DNA of 40,521 nucleotides from CAYYYG01 sp964476135 (lineage in GTDB: Bacteria > Patescibacteriota > Microgenomatia > UBA1406 > GWC2-37-13), in the NCBI GenBank assembly GCA_964476135.1, contig CAYYYG010000006.1:1-40521 (forward strand), given 5' to 3'. The notes beneath the pieces are model-generated. The model made no database searches. It worked only from the letters and a program-made list of their open reading frames with translations, and was not told the DNA's origin. The position numbers were made by a program, and so were the translations under genes. This document shows, one piece after another, positions 6,966-14,764 of this stretch (position 1 is its first letter; the number at the start of each line of letters is the position of its first letter).

Positions 6966-7685
6966 ATGAAATCAAAAAAATTATTCCATTTTACTGCCGG
7001 ATATTATCTAACTATCGCCGGGATACTGCTGATATTTTTGGCAGCCGGACTGACTTTTATCGGAGAGGCGCGTTTCTACGGATTTTTCTCCAAACAGGGA
7101 TTGCTCGACATCGGTAATCTGACTGGACAATATGATGCGACAGAACAGGCGGCGATATTCAATAATCAAACTCTTCCAGTGCCGCCATTTTTGGCAAGTG
7201 CTTCTACCCAGAAGCAGGTGCTTGGCAGTTCTAATGTGGCAAAAAGGATCGAGGTTGACCTTACTAATCAGCGGTTATATGCATTCGAAGGGGAAAACAA
7301 AATATATGATTTTCCGGTTTCTACGGGTAAGTGGAATAAAACCCCAACAGGTGTATTTCGTATCTGGATTAAGCTGAGATACGCACTTATGAAGGGAGGT
7401 TCGAAGTCATTGGGAACGTATTACTATCTTCCTAATGTACCTTATACTATGTATTTTTCCAACGACGAACACCCAAGAACCGATGGGTTCGGGATTCATG
7501 GTGCGTACTGGCATAATAATTTCGGACATCCGATGTCGCACGGCTGCGTAAACATGAAAGAGGAGGATGTGGGACAAATATATGCCTGGGCGGAGCCAGA
7601 TCTGAATGGTGCAAGAAGTATAAAAGCTACACAAGATAATCCGGGCACGGAAATAATTATATACGGTGAAGCGCCTCAGGAATAA
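6966..7685 (+). CDS. L,D-transpeptidase (YkuD domain), membrane anchored
   Basis: Cross-links or modifies peptidoglycan peptides outside the membrane. Of 239 residues, 1-10 are basic, a membrane helix spans about 11-33, a spacer runs to about 93, and the YkuD domain runs from KRIEVDLTNQRLYAFEG (93-109) to the end. The active site is intact: His178 in GIHGAYW and the SHGCVNM motif (191-197) with Cys194. It has no peptidoglycan-binding module. Its presence suggests the cell makes at least some 3-3 cross-links. It lies downstream of the DUF4258-like gene and its 3' end nearly meets the convergent 45-residue gene. Confidence 0.9.
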   Translation: MKSKKLFHFTAGYYLTIAGILLIFLAAGLTFIGEARFYGFFSKQGLLDIGNLTGQYDATEQAAIFNNQTLPVPPFLASASTQKQVLGSSNVAKRIEVDLTNQRLYAFEGENKIYDFPVSTGKWNKTPTGVFRIWIKLRYALMKGGSKSLGTYYYLPNVPYTMYFSNDEHPRTDGFGIHGAYWHNNFGHPMSHGCVNMKEEDVGQIYAWAEPDLNGARSIKATQDNPGTEIIIYGEAPQE

Positions 7686-7687
7686 AC

Positions 7688-7825
7688 CTAACCGCCTCCC
7701 GGATGTTTTCGCCACTGCTGCTGCTCTGCCGCCTCAGCGCTTTCATGTTTGATTTTATGGTCTTCGTGACGTTTTTTTTCGTCTGATTTAGTTTCCTTCT
7801 CGTGTGTTTTATGATTATGTATCAT
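7688..7825 (-). CDS. 45-residue His/Lys/Glu-rich small protein
   Basis: A short gene with a strong translation signal: GGAGGTG at 7833-7839 on the minus strand, 7 bases before the ATG at 7825. The product starts MIHNHKTHEKETKSDEKK, is almost entirely charged or polar, and ends WRKHPGGG. It contains seven His, no Cys and no hydrophobic segment, so it is probably a disordered cytoplasmic peptide that may bind metal or nucleic acid. It fills the gap between the L,D-transpeptidase stop and the pyk promoter. A TATACT at 7850-7855 is a plausible -10. I recognise no family. The near-perfect Shine-Dalgarno, rare in this window, is the main reason to believe it. Confidence 0.6.
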   Translation of the reverse strand: MIHNHKTHEKETKSDEKKRHEDHKIKHESAEAAEQQQWRKHPGGG

Positions 7826-7900
7826 CGATTATCACCTCCAATCATATTCAGTATACAGAAAAAAGGTGAAATAAGTCACTTCAATATAGGATTTTTGCGA

Positions 7901-7906
7901 TATAAT
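7901..7906 (+). promoter_or_regulatory. -10 of pyk promoter
   Basis: A perfect TATAAT with 8 bases to the pyk ATG at 7915, predicting an mRNA with almost no 5' leader. No good -35 lies 16-18 bases upstream. Confidence 0.6.
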
Positions 7907-7914
7907 ACTATATT

Positions 7915-9354
7915 ATGAACAAACTTACAAAAATCATCGCCACTATCGGGCCGGCAACCGACAGTCCGGAAATGATTGAAGCCCTTATTAATGCCGGTGT
8001 TAATATCTTCAGGTTTAATTTTAAGCACAACACAGTCGAATGGCACAATGAGCGCATCGAAAGAGTTAATGCTGTTGCTAAGAAAATGGGAGTCAATGTT
8101 GGAACACTTATAGACCTTCAGGGACCGGAAATACGTATTAATATGCCAGGAGATCAGATCGAGATTAAAAAAAACGAAAAGCTTATTTTCGGTGAAGAGG
8201 CTTTTACGGGAAAACCTGGGGCAAAAAAAGGTTTTTCTATCTCCCATCCTGACATTATCCCGCATATCAAAAACGGACAGCATATTGTCGCAGACGACGG
8301 CGCTTTCCGCTTTACCTTCGAGAGAATCGGATCCAAGTCGTATCTTATTCCGCATAATGGCGGTATTATGAAGCAGCGAAAATCATTGAATATTCCGGGC
8401 GCGGACTTTCCTTTTCCGGTACTCGTAGATCGTGATTTTGACGGACTGGAACTTGCTGCTAAAAATGAAATTGATTTCGTAGCATTATCTTTTGTGCGTA
8501 CCGCTTCCGATCTTCAGGTTGTCCGTCGGGAAATGAATAAGTACAAAGTTAAGGGGATGTTGGTTGCAAAGATAGAAACTCAGAAAGCCATCGATCATCT
8601 TGATGATATCGTAAAACATGCCGATGCCCTTATGGTGGCACGCGGTGATCTAGGGGTTGAGCTGCCAATTGAACAGGTACCATACTACCAGAAATTGTTG
8701 ATTAAAAAATGTATCGAGCATAATATTCCAGTCATTACAGCAACCCAGATGTTGCAGTCTATGGTTGATTCACCATTCCCGACAAGAGCGGAAATATCCG
8801 ATGTCGGCAACGCAACCTACGATTTCACAGACGCGGTTATGCTTTCCGGAGAAACTGCCACCGGATCTTATCCTCTTCAAACGGTAGAGATAATGGCAAA
8901 GACTGCTGCTTTCAATGAGTCTAAATTTCTTGATGATATAAGGCTGAGATTTAATTATTCGATGAATAAGCAAGAAGAGATTATCGCCGACGCCGCATAT
9001 AACGTTTATCTTAAGTCGGGTATGTCGGAAAAAGTTCAGGCTTTTATAGTATTTACACAATCAGGGAAAACAGCGAGACTCGTATCTCGTTATCGTCCAC
9101 AGGTTCCTGTATTTGTATTTACACCGTCTTCAAACGTCGCAGACAGTTTGAGTATTAGTTTCGGAGCTTATCCGTTTGTCGTCAATTCTCCGGAGAAAAA
9201 AGGATCTCTGGTCGACACAAATGAACTGCTGCGGGCAGTGGAACTTTTGAAGAAGAAAAAAATGCTCGAACCGGGTAAGAAAGTTATCATTCTTCACGGA
9301 GATAAATGGGCTGTTGAAGGCGGGACATCGACTATTAAGATTGTCCAGTTATAA
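7915..9354 (+). CDS. pyk: Pyruvate kinase
   Basis: Catalyses the last ATP-forming step of glycolysis, phosphoenolpyruvate plus ADP to pyruvate plus ATP. The 479-residue protein has the A-domain start KIIATIGPATDSPEMIEALI, the substrate and metal region LIDLQGPEIRI, the barrel motif MLVAKIETQKAIDHLDDI with the catalytic Lys and metal-binding Glu, VARGDLGVELPIEQVP, and MLSGETATGSYPLQTV. The C-terminal domain is complete (FVFTPSSNV and following), with no extra phosphohistidine domain. In a fermentative small genome it would be a key ATP source. It starts a two-gene unit; lepA follows after 3 bases. Confidence 0.95.
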   Translation: MNKLTKIIATIGPATDSPEMIEALINAGVNIFRFNFKHNTVEWHNERIERVNAVAKKMGVNVGTLIDLQGPEIRINMPGDQIEIKKNEKLIFGEEAFTGKPGAKKGFSISHPDIIPHIKNGQHIVADDGAFRFTFERIGSKSYLIPHNGGIMKQRKSLNIPGADFPFPVLVDRDFDGLELAAKNEIDFVALSFVRTASDLQVVRREMNKYKVKGMLVAKIETQKAIDHLDDIVKHADALMVARGDLGVELPIEQVPYYQKLLIKKCIEHNIPVITATQMLQSMVDSPFPTRAEISDVGNATYDFTDAVMLSGETATGSYPLQTVEIMAKTAAFNESKFLDDIRLRFNYSMNKQEEIIADAAYNVYLKSGMSEKVQAFIVFTQSGKTARLVSRYRPQVPVFVFTPSSNVADSLSISFGAYPFVVNSPEKKGSLVDTNELLRAVELLKKKKMLEPGKKVIILHGDKWAVEGGTSTIKIVQL

Positions 9355-9357
9355 TAA

Positions 9358-11085
9358 ATGGGAGAAATAAGAAATTTTGCCATTATCGCCCATGTGGATC
9401 ATGGCAAATCGACTCTCGCCGATCGGCTTCTTGAGCTGACGGGTATTATAAAGCCTGGTCACCATGAAGAGCAGATGCTTGATCGCAATCCGATTTCGCG
9501 GGAACGTGGTATCACGATTAAGCTCGCACCAGTACGGATGAATTACGAGTCGAAAGTGGGAGCTCAAAAGTACATATTAAATCTTATTGATACTCCTGGC
9601 CACGTTGATTTTTCATATGAAGTCGACCGGACTTTGGCCTGTGTTGAGGGAGTAATACTTTTGGTAGACGCCACCCAGGGAATACAGGCGCAGACTATTG
9701 CTAATGCCTATAAATCAATCGATAAAGGTTTAACTATTATCCCCGTAATTAATAAAATAGACCTTCCTCAGGCAGAAACCGCAAAGACGAGAGCTCAGCT
9801 TGTAGATTTTTTAGGCATCGATGAAAGCGAAATATTCGAAATATCGGCAAAAACCGGACTGAATGTGCCGCCGCTTCTTGAAACGATTGTCGATAAAGTG
9901 CCGCCGCCTGAATTAGCTTCCGGCAGCGCAAAAGCGCTCATTTTTGACTCTTATTACGATCCCCATCGAGGAGTAATTGCCTTTGTTAGGGTGTTTTCCG
10001 GATCATTCAAAAAAGGCCAAAAGGTTGAACTGTGCGTCAATAATGTGAACTTTGTTGTTAACGAAGTCGGGCTTTTTTCACCCGATCTCATACAATCCGA
10101 AAATATCGGATCCGGAGAAATCGGATATATAGTAACCAATCTTAAAGACATTCATGAAGTCCGGGTTGGCGACACAATTGTCGAGTCCGTCGCAGGCGAC
10201 AAAACGGCGTTATCCGGATACAAAAGAGTCAAGCCGATGGTATTTGCATCGGTGTTCACAACCGACACAGCTGACTATTTAAATTTGAAAAAAGCTCTCG
10301 AAAAACTCTATCTTAACGACTCTTCGCTCGAATTTACAGCAATATACAGCAGTGCTCTAGGGGCCGGCTTCCGGGTCGGTTTTTTGGGACTGCTTCATGC
10401 GGATGTCGTACGGGAGCGGCTGGAGCGGGAATTTGGTTTGGATCTGATACTTACTCCTCCGCAGGTTGAGTATCTTTACGAAAATATGCAGTATTCGGAA
10501 CCATACGTTAAAATCATGATCGTCATGCCCCAGGAATATGTAGGGGCAGTTATGAAATTATGTACAGATTACCGGGCAAGGTTTATAACAATGGACAATA
10601 AGAATCAGATTTCCATGCATTACGAAATGCCGCTTTCCGAAATGATCTCCGATTTTTTCGATAACCTCAAGAGTGTCACCTCGGGGTATGCCTCGCTCGA
10701 CTGGGAGTTTTTGCGTTATGAGGCGGTAAAAGCCGATAAACTGAGCATTCTGATCAACGGCGATGCGGTTGAGGAGTTTTCCGAAATTGTCGTGCAGGAG
10801 AGATCATTTGTTAAGGCGTCGGCGATCGTTAAGAAAATGCGGGAAGTTATTCCGCGACAGATGTATGAAGTCAAAATCCAGGCATTATATAAGGGTAAAA
10901 TCATTGCGTCCGAAAGAGTTGCTCCATTCCGTAAGGACGTAACTGCCAAACTATATGGTGGAGACCGTACCAGAAAGGATAAGCTTCTTAAAAAACAGAA
11001 AGAAGGTAAGAAGCGAATGAAAATGATCGGTCACGTAGAAGTACCTAAAGAGGCCTTCCTTAAATTATTCAACAAGTCTTCCTGA
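9358..11085 (+). CDS. lepA: Elongation factor 4 (LepA), back-translocating GTPase
   Basis: A ribosome-bound GTPase thought to act on stalled or mis-translocated ribosomes and in 30S assembly. The 575 residues give G1 AHVDHGKSTLADRL, the switch region RERGITIK, G3 DTPGHVDFSYEV, G4 NKIDLP and G5 ISAKTG, then domains II-V and the LepA-specific C-terminal tail (GDRTRKDKLLKKQKEGKKRMK). Length is slightly under the usual 595-600. The ATG lies 3 bases after the pyk stop with no Shine-Dalgarno, so translation is probably coupled. Its stop is 7 bases from the convergent surface-protein gene, again without a hairpin between them. Confidence 0.95.
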   Translation: MGEIRNFAIIAHVDHGKSTLADRLLELTGIIKPGHHEEQMLDRNPISRERGITIKLAPVRMNYESKVGAQKYILNLIDTPGHVDFSYEVDRTLACVEGVILLVDATQGIQAQTIANAYKSIDKGLTIIPVINKIDLPQAETAKTRAQLVDFLGIDESEIFEISAKTGLNVPPLLETIVDKVPPPELASGSAKALIFDSYYDPHRGVIAFVRVFSGSFKKGQKVELCVNNVNFVVNEVGLFSPDLIQSENIGSGEIGYIVTNLKDIHEVRVGDTIVESVAGDKTALSGYKRVKPMVFASVFTTDTADYLNLKKALEKLYLNDSSLEFTAIYSSALGAGFRVGFLGLLHADVVRERLEREFGLDLILTPPQVEYLYENMQYSEPYVKIMIVMPQEYVGAVMKLCTDYRARFITMDNKNQISMHYEMPLSEMISDFFDNLKSVTSGYASLDWEFLRYEAVKADKLSILINGDAVEEFSEIVVQERSFVKASAIVKKMREVIPRQMYEVKIQALYKGKIIASERVAPFRKDVTAKLYGGDRTRKDKLLKKQKEGKKRMKMIGHVEVPKEAFLKLFNKSS

Positions 11086-11092
11086 ATGAATA

Positions 11093-11962
11093 TTAGAATA
11101 CAAATCCTATCGCGAGCAAAACAACCGGAATTAGCAGTGTAAACCACATTAACGGTGAACCGGCAGATGGTATCGTTGGCTGTGCGTCCCCTTCCGGCGT
11201 AGGTGTATTTGTATTATTGACTGCCAAAATTATTTCAGTCGGTGTGGGCGTTGCGGTTGAGTTGGCGGCAACATATGAAGCAGACTGATCATTGTATGTA
11301 ATGGGTGTCGGTGTTACCGTTGGGGTCGAAGTCAGAGTAGGTGTAGGCGTGGATGTGGGGGTTGAGCTCGGTATAGAAGCGACGCTATCGGCTATTGTGA
11401 CGCTTGGAGTTAGGGTCGCCGATTGCGTTGCGGTTATGGATACGGTCGGTGTGAGTTCGGTGGTTACTGCCGGCGATATCGAAGGCTGTGCTGTTGTTGT
11501 AATTGTCTGCGTAGGACTCAAGTCGGTATCCGAGGCCGCGCAGCTTACCGCAGAATATGTTTGAGGAATGTTCTCTATTCCGGCTCGACCATCGGTCCAT
11601 GCGAGCTGGAATCTTACTGTTCCGGCTGTTAACGATTTTACACCTGTCTCGATTTTGCCTGTTACTGATTGTCCGGCAGGAACAGTGCCTAAATTTACAG
11701 ACTTTCCTGTCTGATCGTCTATTACTGTCACATTAAGGTCCTGGTCTGATCCGCCATTTTGAGTGTTGGTAAACGTCAGATCTATAACTGCATTGCCCAA
11801 CGTGTCACATTTTGCAACCGCTGCAGAAGTGCTGCTCATCGCCCTTGGGGCCAGATAAGTTTGCCTCTGTGTAAAGCTTACATAGAAAACAATAAGCGCT
11901 AATGTAAATAGCAGGACACTACCGGCAATTTTCGTATAGAGAATTTTTTTCTTGTCAAACAT
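11093..11962 (-). CDS. Surface protein with Thr/Pro stalk and C-terminal membrane segment
   Basis: 289 residues. An N-terminal hydrophobic signal/anchor (about 10-31) is followed by a beta-sandwich-like domain (about 45-140: AVIDLTFTNTQNGG, then LNVTVIDDQTGKSVNL) resembling CARDB or adhesion-type domains. A long Thr/Pro/Ser stalk (about 148-262) has SITATQSATLTPS-like and TPTPT repeats. The C-terminal membrane segment after IPSAGSP runs to the end with almost no charged tail. This layout suits a protein held off the cell surface. IPSAG loosely recalls a sortase signal, but the tail lacks the usual basic end. Two bases separate it from the upstream membrane protein gene, so they form one unit. 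Confidence 0.7.
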   Translation of the reverse strand: MFDKKKILYTKIAGSVLLFTLALIVFYVSFTQRQTYLAPRAMSSTSAAVAKCDTLGNAVIDLTFTNTQNGGSDQDLNVTVIDDQTGKSVNLGTVPAGQSVTGKIETGVKSLTAGTVRFQLAWTDGRAGIENIPQTYSAVSCAASDTDLSPTQTITTTAQPSISPAVTTELTPTVSITATQSATLTPSVTIADSVASIPSSTPTSTPTPTLTSTPTVTPTPITYNDQSASYVAANSTATPTPTEIILAVNNTNTPTPEGDAQPTIPSAGSPLMWFTLLIPVVLLAIGFVF

Positions 11963-11964
11963 AC

Positions 11965-12876
11965 TTAATAAGCAAAATCTTTTTTGTGTTCAGTAATCAT
12001 TTCGTCTATCGAGTCATATTCAAGCTTGGTAACCTTAGTCGGATAAACGATTACATACGCGACCGGCATTTTGGACGCATCTTTTACAGTATATACATTT
12101 GAAACCTGGTTTGCTGGCTGACTGAATAGAAAGCCATTGAATCCGGAATCTTCCGAAAACAGACTTTTTTCTGCGGAATACCCGGTGATTATTTCATTTT
12201 TAATCTGGCTTGAAAAATTTTTTAACTCTTCGTCATTTTCTGTTGCGGCGATAATCTGCTCAGGAGAAAGTTCTCCAAGAACGAGCGATTGTTGGTATCT
12301 TTTTATAACTTCCTCGGCTTTATTTTCCGGACTCGGGTAGAGGTTTTTTAACTCCGGGTTTGCCCCAGCGCCAGCAAATCTTATGTGTATGAATGCAAAA
12401 TCAGCTGAAGAAAAAAATTTATTTTTAATTGTGTCTTCCAGTTTTGCTACGGCGTCGGACAGTTCGGCAAAAGTGCCAACGGGTTGTGGTTCACCAAGCT
12501 CATTTTCCGTAGAAATCTCCCCATACAGATAGTATTTCATTATTTGCCGGTTCACATACTCGATTTTATCCGAATCCGGTATTTCAGTGCTGCTGACTGC
12601 GTCGGCGTATATATTTTCCGGAATTGGCTGACCCTTAAAACTTTTTGGGTAATTGTTGGATGGGGTTGGGGTTGCGGAAGGTAAATTCACCATCTGAGTT
12701 TCCATTGTTGCCTGTGTATTGGTTGTCAGCGATTGAGTACTAACCCAGAAGGCAACCGACGCCACAAATAAAATAGCCGCTATTGTGAGGATAATGTTTG
12801 TTAAAGAAATATTCAGCTTTTTTTTTGGCTGGGCAACTGTCACCGACTGTGTGAAATCGGGGATATTTTTGAGCAT
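11965..12876 (-). CDS. Membrane-anchored extracytoplasmic protein, possibly a degenerate SurA/parvulin-like chaperone
   Basis: 303 residues. The cytoplasmic start (1-22) is followed by one membrane helix (about 25-48), a short Pro-rich spacer and a helical extracytoplasmic region. The order of blocks resembles secreted parvulin chaperones: an N-terminal VNRQIMKYYLYGEI helix as in SurA-type domains, then DFAFIHIRFAG, KAEEVIKRYQQSL, an SGFNGFLFSQPAN turn and a final strand MPVAYVIVYPTKVTK. The catalytic residues of parvulins are not evident, so the assignment is only structural guesswork. It is first in a two-gene unit with the stalked surface protein, and might assist that protein's folding or export. 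Confidence 0.55.
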   Translation of the reverse strand: MLKNIPDFTQSVTVAQPKKKLNISLTNIILTIAAILFVASVAFWVSTQSLTTNTQATMETQMVNLPSATPTPSNNYPKSFKGQPIPENIYADAVSSTEIPDSDKIEYVNRQIMKYYLYGEISTENELGEPQPVGTFAELSDAVAKLEDTIKNKFFSSADFAFIHIRFAGAGANPELKNLYPSPENKAEEVIKRYQQSLVLGELSPEQIIAATENDEELKNFSSQIKNEIITGYSAEKSLFSEDSGFNGFLFSQPANQVSNVYTVKDASKMPVAYVIVYPTKVTKLEYDSIDEMITEHKKDFAY

Positions 12877-12882
12877 GCTTTC

Positions 12883-12911
12883 ATTATTTTATATCTGAGG
12901 ATAAAAGTCAA
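12883..12911 (-). promoter_or_regulatory. Promoter for the 12876 gene
   Basis: On the minus strand, TTGACT (12906-12911), a 17-base spacer and AATAAT (12883-12888), then 6 bases to the ATG at 12876. The -35 contains the TGA stop codon of miaA. The spacing predicts a leaderless mRNA. Confidence 0.55.
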
Positions 12912-13843
12912 CCGGTAAGCTGCCACTCGATATTAGGATTTTTTTTCATGAAAGTCAGTTGTCGCTTAACATACTGTTTTTCTTTCAAGATCCATTCGGC
13001 AGCAGCCATCTCAAGGCTCATGTGATTTTTTATATATCCGATCAATTGCACATATCCTATTGTTTTTAAGCCAGGTGCATTTTCACCGTATTTTGTAAGA
13101 AGAGCGCGCGTTTCTTCAACAGCTCCCTTTGCAAGCCTCTCTTCCACTCTTTTTTTAATAAGTTCTTCTGTAATTTCACTATTTTTATGTTTTAGACCAA
13201 TGATTCTATAATTCAGATCAGGGATACTTAATTTTTCGGATAATACACTCTTGTCAAAATTGTTTGAAACGGATATTTTTTTTCCGGAAAATGCAATTTC
13301 TATTTTTCTTATAAGCCGCTGCGGATTATTTTTATCGCTTTGATTTAGCGATTCGAATAGACTCGAGTTTTTTTCAGATAAAATCGTTTTCAACTCATCA
13401 GTGCTTTTATTACCTAGCTTACGGCGGAGTTGCCAATCAGGTTTGATCGTTTCGGTACCTATTGAATATAGCAGATGCTGTAAATAAAAATAAGTACCAC
13501 CACAGATAATTGCGGTTTTGTTTCTTTTTAATATATTTTTCAGTACTGGAAGCGCGGAAATCTGGTAATCATATGAGGAAAATTGTTGATTCGGTTTGAC
13601 TATATCATAAAGCCAAATTTTCGTTGTTCCCTCAAGCGTATAATAGCCGATCGAATAGTTATGAATACTCTCGTGTTCTATATAATTATGATCTGTGATA
13701 TCTTTTCCTGTCACGATGTCCTGTTCTGCATAAATTTGTCTGGAATCGCAGTTGATGATTTCGCCATCCATTTCCTGGGCTTTTTTTAAGGCATAGGCTG
13801 TTTTTCCAGAGGCGGTGGTTCCGGTTATGATTATTACACTCAT
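12908..13843 (-). CDS. miaA: tRNA dimethylallyltransferase
   Basis: Adds a dimethylallyl group to N6 of A37 in tRNAs reading UNN codons, using dimethylallyl diphosphate. Visible are the P-loop GTTASGKT (residues 7-14), the family signature INCDSRQIY (about 34-42), TGKDI, and the dimethylallyl-binding region ICGGTYFYLQHLL. The C-terminal tRNA-binding part has KRVEERLAKGAVEETRALL and a TIGYVQLIGY stretch, ending near RQLTFMKKNPNIEW. 311 residues is normal. Its ATG overlaps the folD stop by four bases (ATGA), so it is translationally coupled as the last gene of the gyrB-to-miaA block. Confidence 0.93.
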   Translation of the reverse strand: MSVIIITGTTASGKTAYALKKAQEMDGEIINCDSRQIYAEQDIVTGKDITDHNYIEHESIHNYSIGYYTLEGTTKIWLYDIVKPNQQFSSYDYQISALPVLKNILKRNKTAIICGGTYFYLQHLLYSIGTETIKPDWQLRRKLGNKSTDELKTILSEKNSSLFESLNQSDKNNPQRLIRKIEIAFSGKKISVSNNFDKSVLSEKLSIPDLNYRIIGLKHKNSEITEELIKKRVEERLAKGAVEETRALLTKYGENAPGLKTIGYVQLIGYIKNHMSLEMAAAEWILKEKQYVKRQLTFMKKNPNIEWQLTG

Positions 13844-14715
13844 TTTTTTACCGGTTGTTTACTGCTTGCTACTAGAAGATTTTTAAAAAGATACAGGACA
13901 TCAAGTGGCCCGACGCCGCCTGGAGTTTTTGTATAGTAAGAAGTTATACCGCTTATCTCCTCAACATCGTAATCCCCTTTCAGCCTGCCATTCTCTCTTC
14001 TTAACCCGGCTGTTATGAGTACGACTCCCTGTTTTAGAAATTCCGGTTTTATTATTTTCTTACCGACAGCTGTTATTATTACGTCAGCTTCTTTGTAGTA
14101 TTGCTCTGGAGAAGGCGTTCTTGAGTTTATATTGATGAAATTTATCTTAAAGTCATTTAGGGTTTTTCCAATCGGTTTTCCCCCGGTCACTCCGCAGCCA
14201 ACCAACAGAACTTTTTTCTGTTTTAGCGCCGTGCGGAAAAATTTTATATCCTCATCTTCCACCATGAGGTTTTTGTTGATTTTTTTGCCTCCATATATAT
14301 ACTTCAGTACTGTTAGAACTGCCATGCCAAGAGGCGGATGATAGAGAGGTTTGTTTTTGTGTCCCTCTATTTCTTTAATTTGCGGGATGTATTTGTATAT
14401 GCTGTCGGTACTGAGTTGTGACGGTAATGGTTGCTGTATGATGATTCCGCATACACCTGGGTCAGCAGAATAAGCTTTGAGCATCTGAGCAAACTTTTCG
14501 AACATAGGTACGCGTTTGAAATTAACGAAGTCGAACTTGATTCCTAACCGCGAAGCAACCTTTTTTTTGATATTGACGAAAGACAACTGTTCATCCGACT
14601 GCCCAATTAAAATAGTTATCAATTTAGGAGTGATTCCCCTTTTTTTTAAAACGCTTACCTCATCTTTGAGAGTCGCTTCTAATATATGCGCTATTTCCTG
14701 TCCTGGTATTTGCAT
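13840..14715 (-). CDS. folD: Methylene-THF dehydrogenase/methenyl-THF cyclohydrolase
   Basis: Interconverts 5,10-methylene- and 10-formyl-tetrahydrofolate, supplying one-carbon units for purines and initiator tRNA. The 291-residue protein has SFVNIKKKVASRLGI (45-59) with the catalytic Lys50, GIIIQQPLPSQL (90-101), the nucleotide-binding loop GCGVTGGKPIGK and TPGGVGP near the end. Two oddities: the usual KDVDG motif reads KEIEG (114-118), replacing both Asp with Glu, and a stretch around residues 131-160 is divergent and longer than usual. It has its own extended -10 promoter and overlaps miaA by four bases. Confidence 0.9.
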   Translation of the reverse strand: MQIPGQEIAHILEATLKDEVSVLKKRGITPKLITILIGQSDEQLSFVNIKKKVASRLGIKFDFVNFKRVPMFEKFAQMLKAYSADPGVCGIIIQQPLPSQLSTDSIYKYIPQIKEIEGHKNKPLYHPPLGMAVLTVLKYIYGGKKINKNLMVEDEDIKFFRTALKQKKVLLVGCGVTGGKPIGKTLNDFKINFININSRTPSPEQYYKEADVIITAVGKKIIKPEFLKQGVVLITAGLRRENGRLKGDYDVEEISGITSYYTKTPGGVGPLDVLYLFKNLLVASSKQPVKK

Positions 14716-14726
14716 GAATTTAATTC

Positions 14727-14735
14727 ATTATACCA
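14727..14735 (-). promoter_or_regulatory. Extended -10 promoter for folD-miaA
   Basis: Minus-strand TGGTATAAT, that is TGn plus a perfect TATAAT at 14727-14732, with 11 bases to the folD ATG. No good -35 is present, as is usual for extended -10 promoters. A hairpin (CCGGAAA/TTTCCGG, about 14740-14757) lies just upstream, after the gyrA stop, without a T tract. Confidence 0.55.
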
Positions 14736-14764
14736 CACCCGGAAATATTATTTTCCGGCTTTCC

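Noticed and set aside
9351..9356. TATAAT just before lepA
   Set aside because: It ends only 2 bases before the ATG and overlaps the pyk stop, too close to serve lepA.
11292..11564. Val/Gly-rich open frame opposite the surface-protein stalk
   Set aside because: The GV repeats are only the reverse complement of the Thr/Pro stalk codons.
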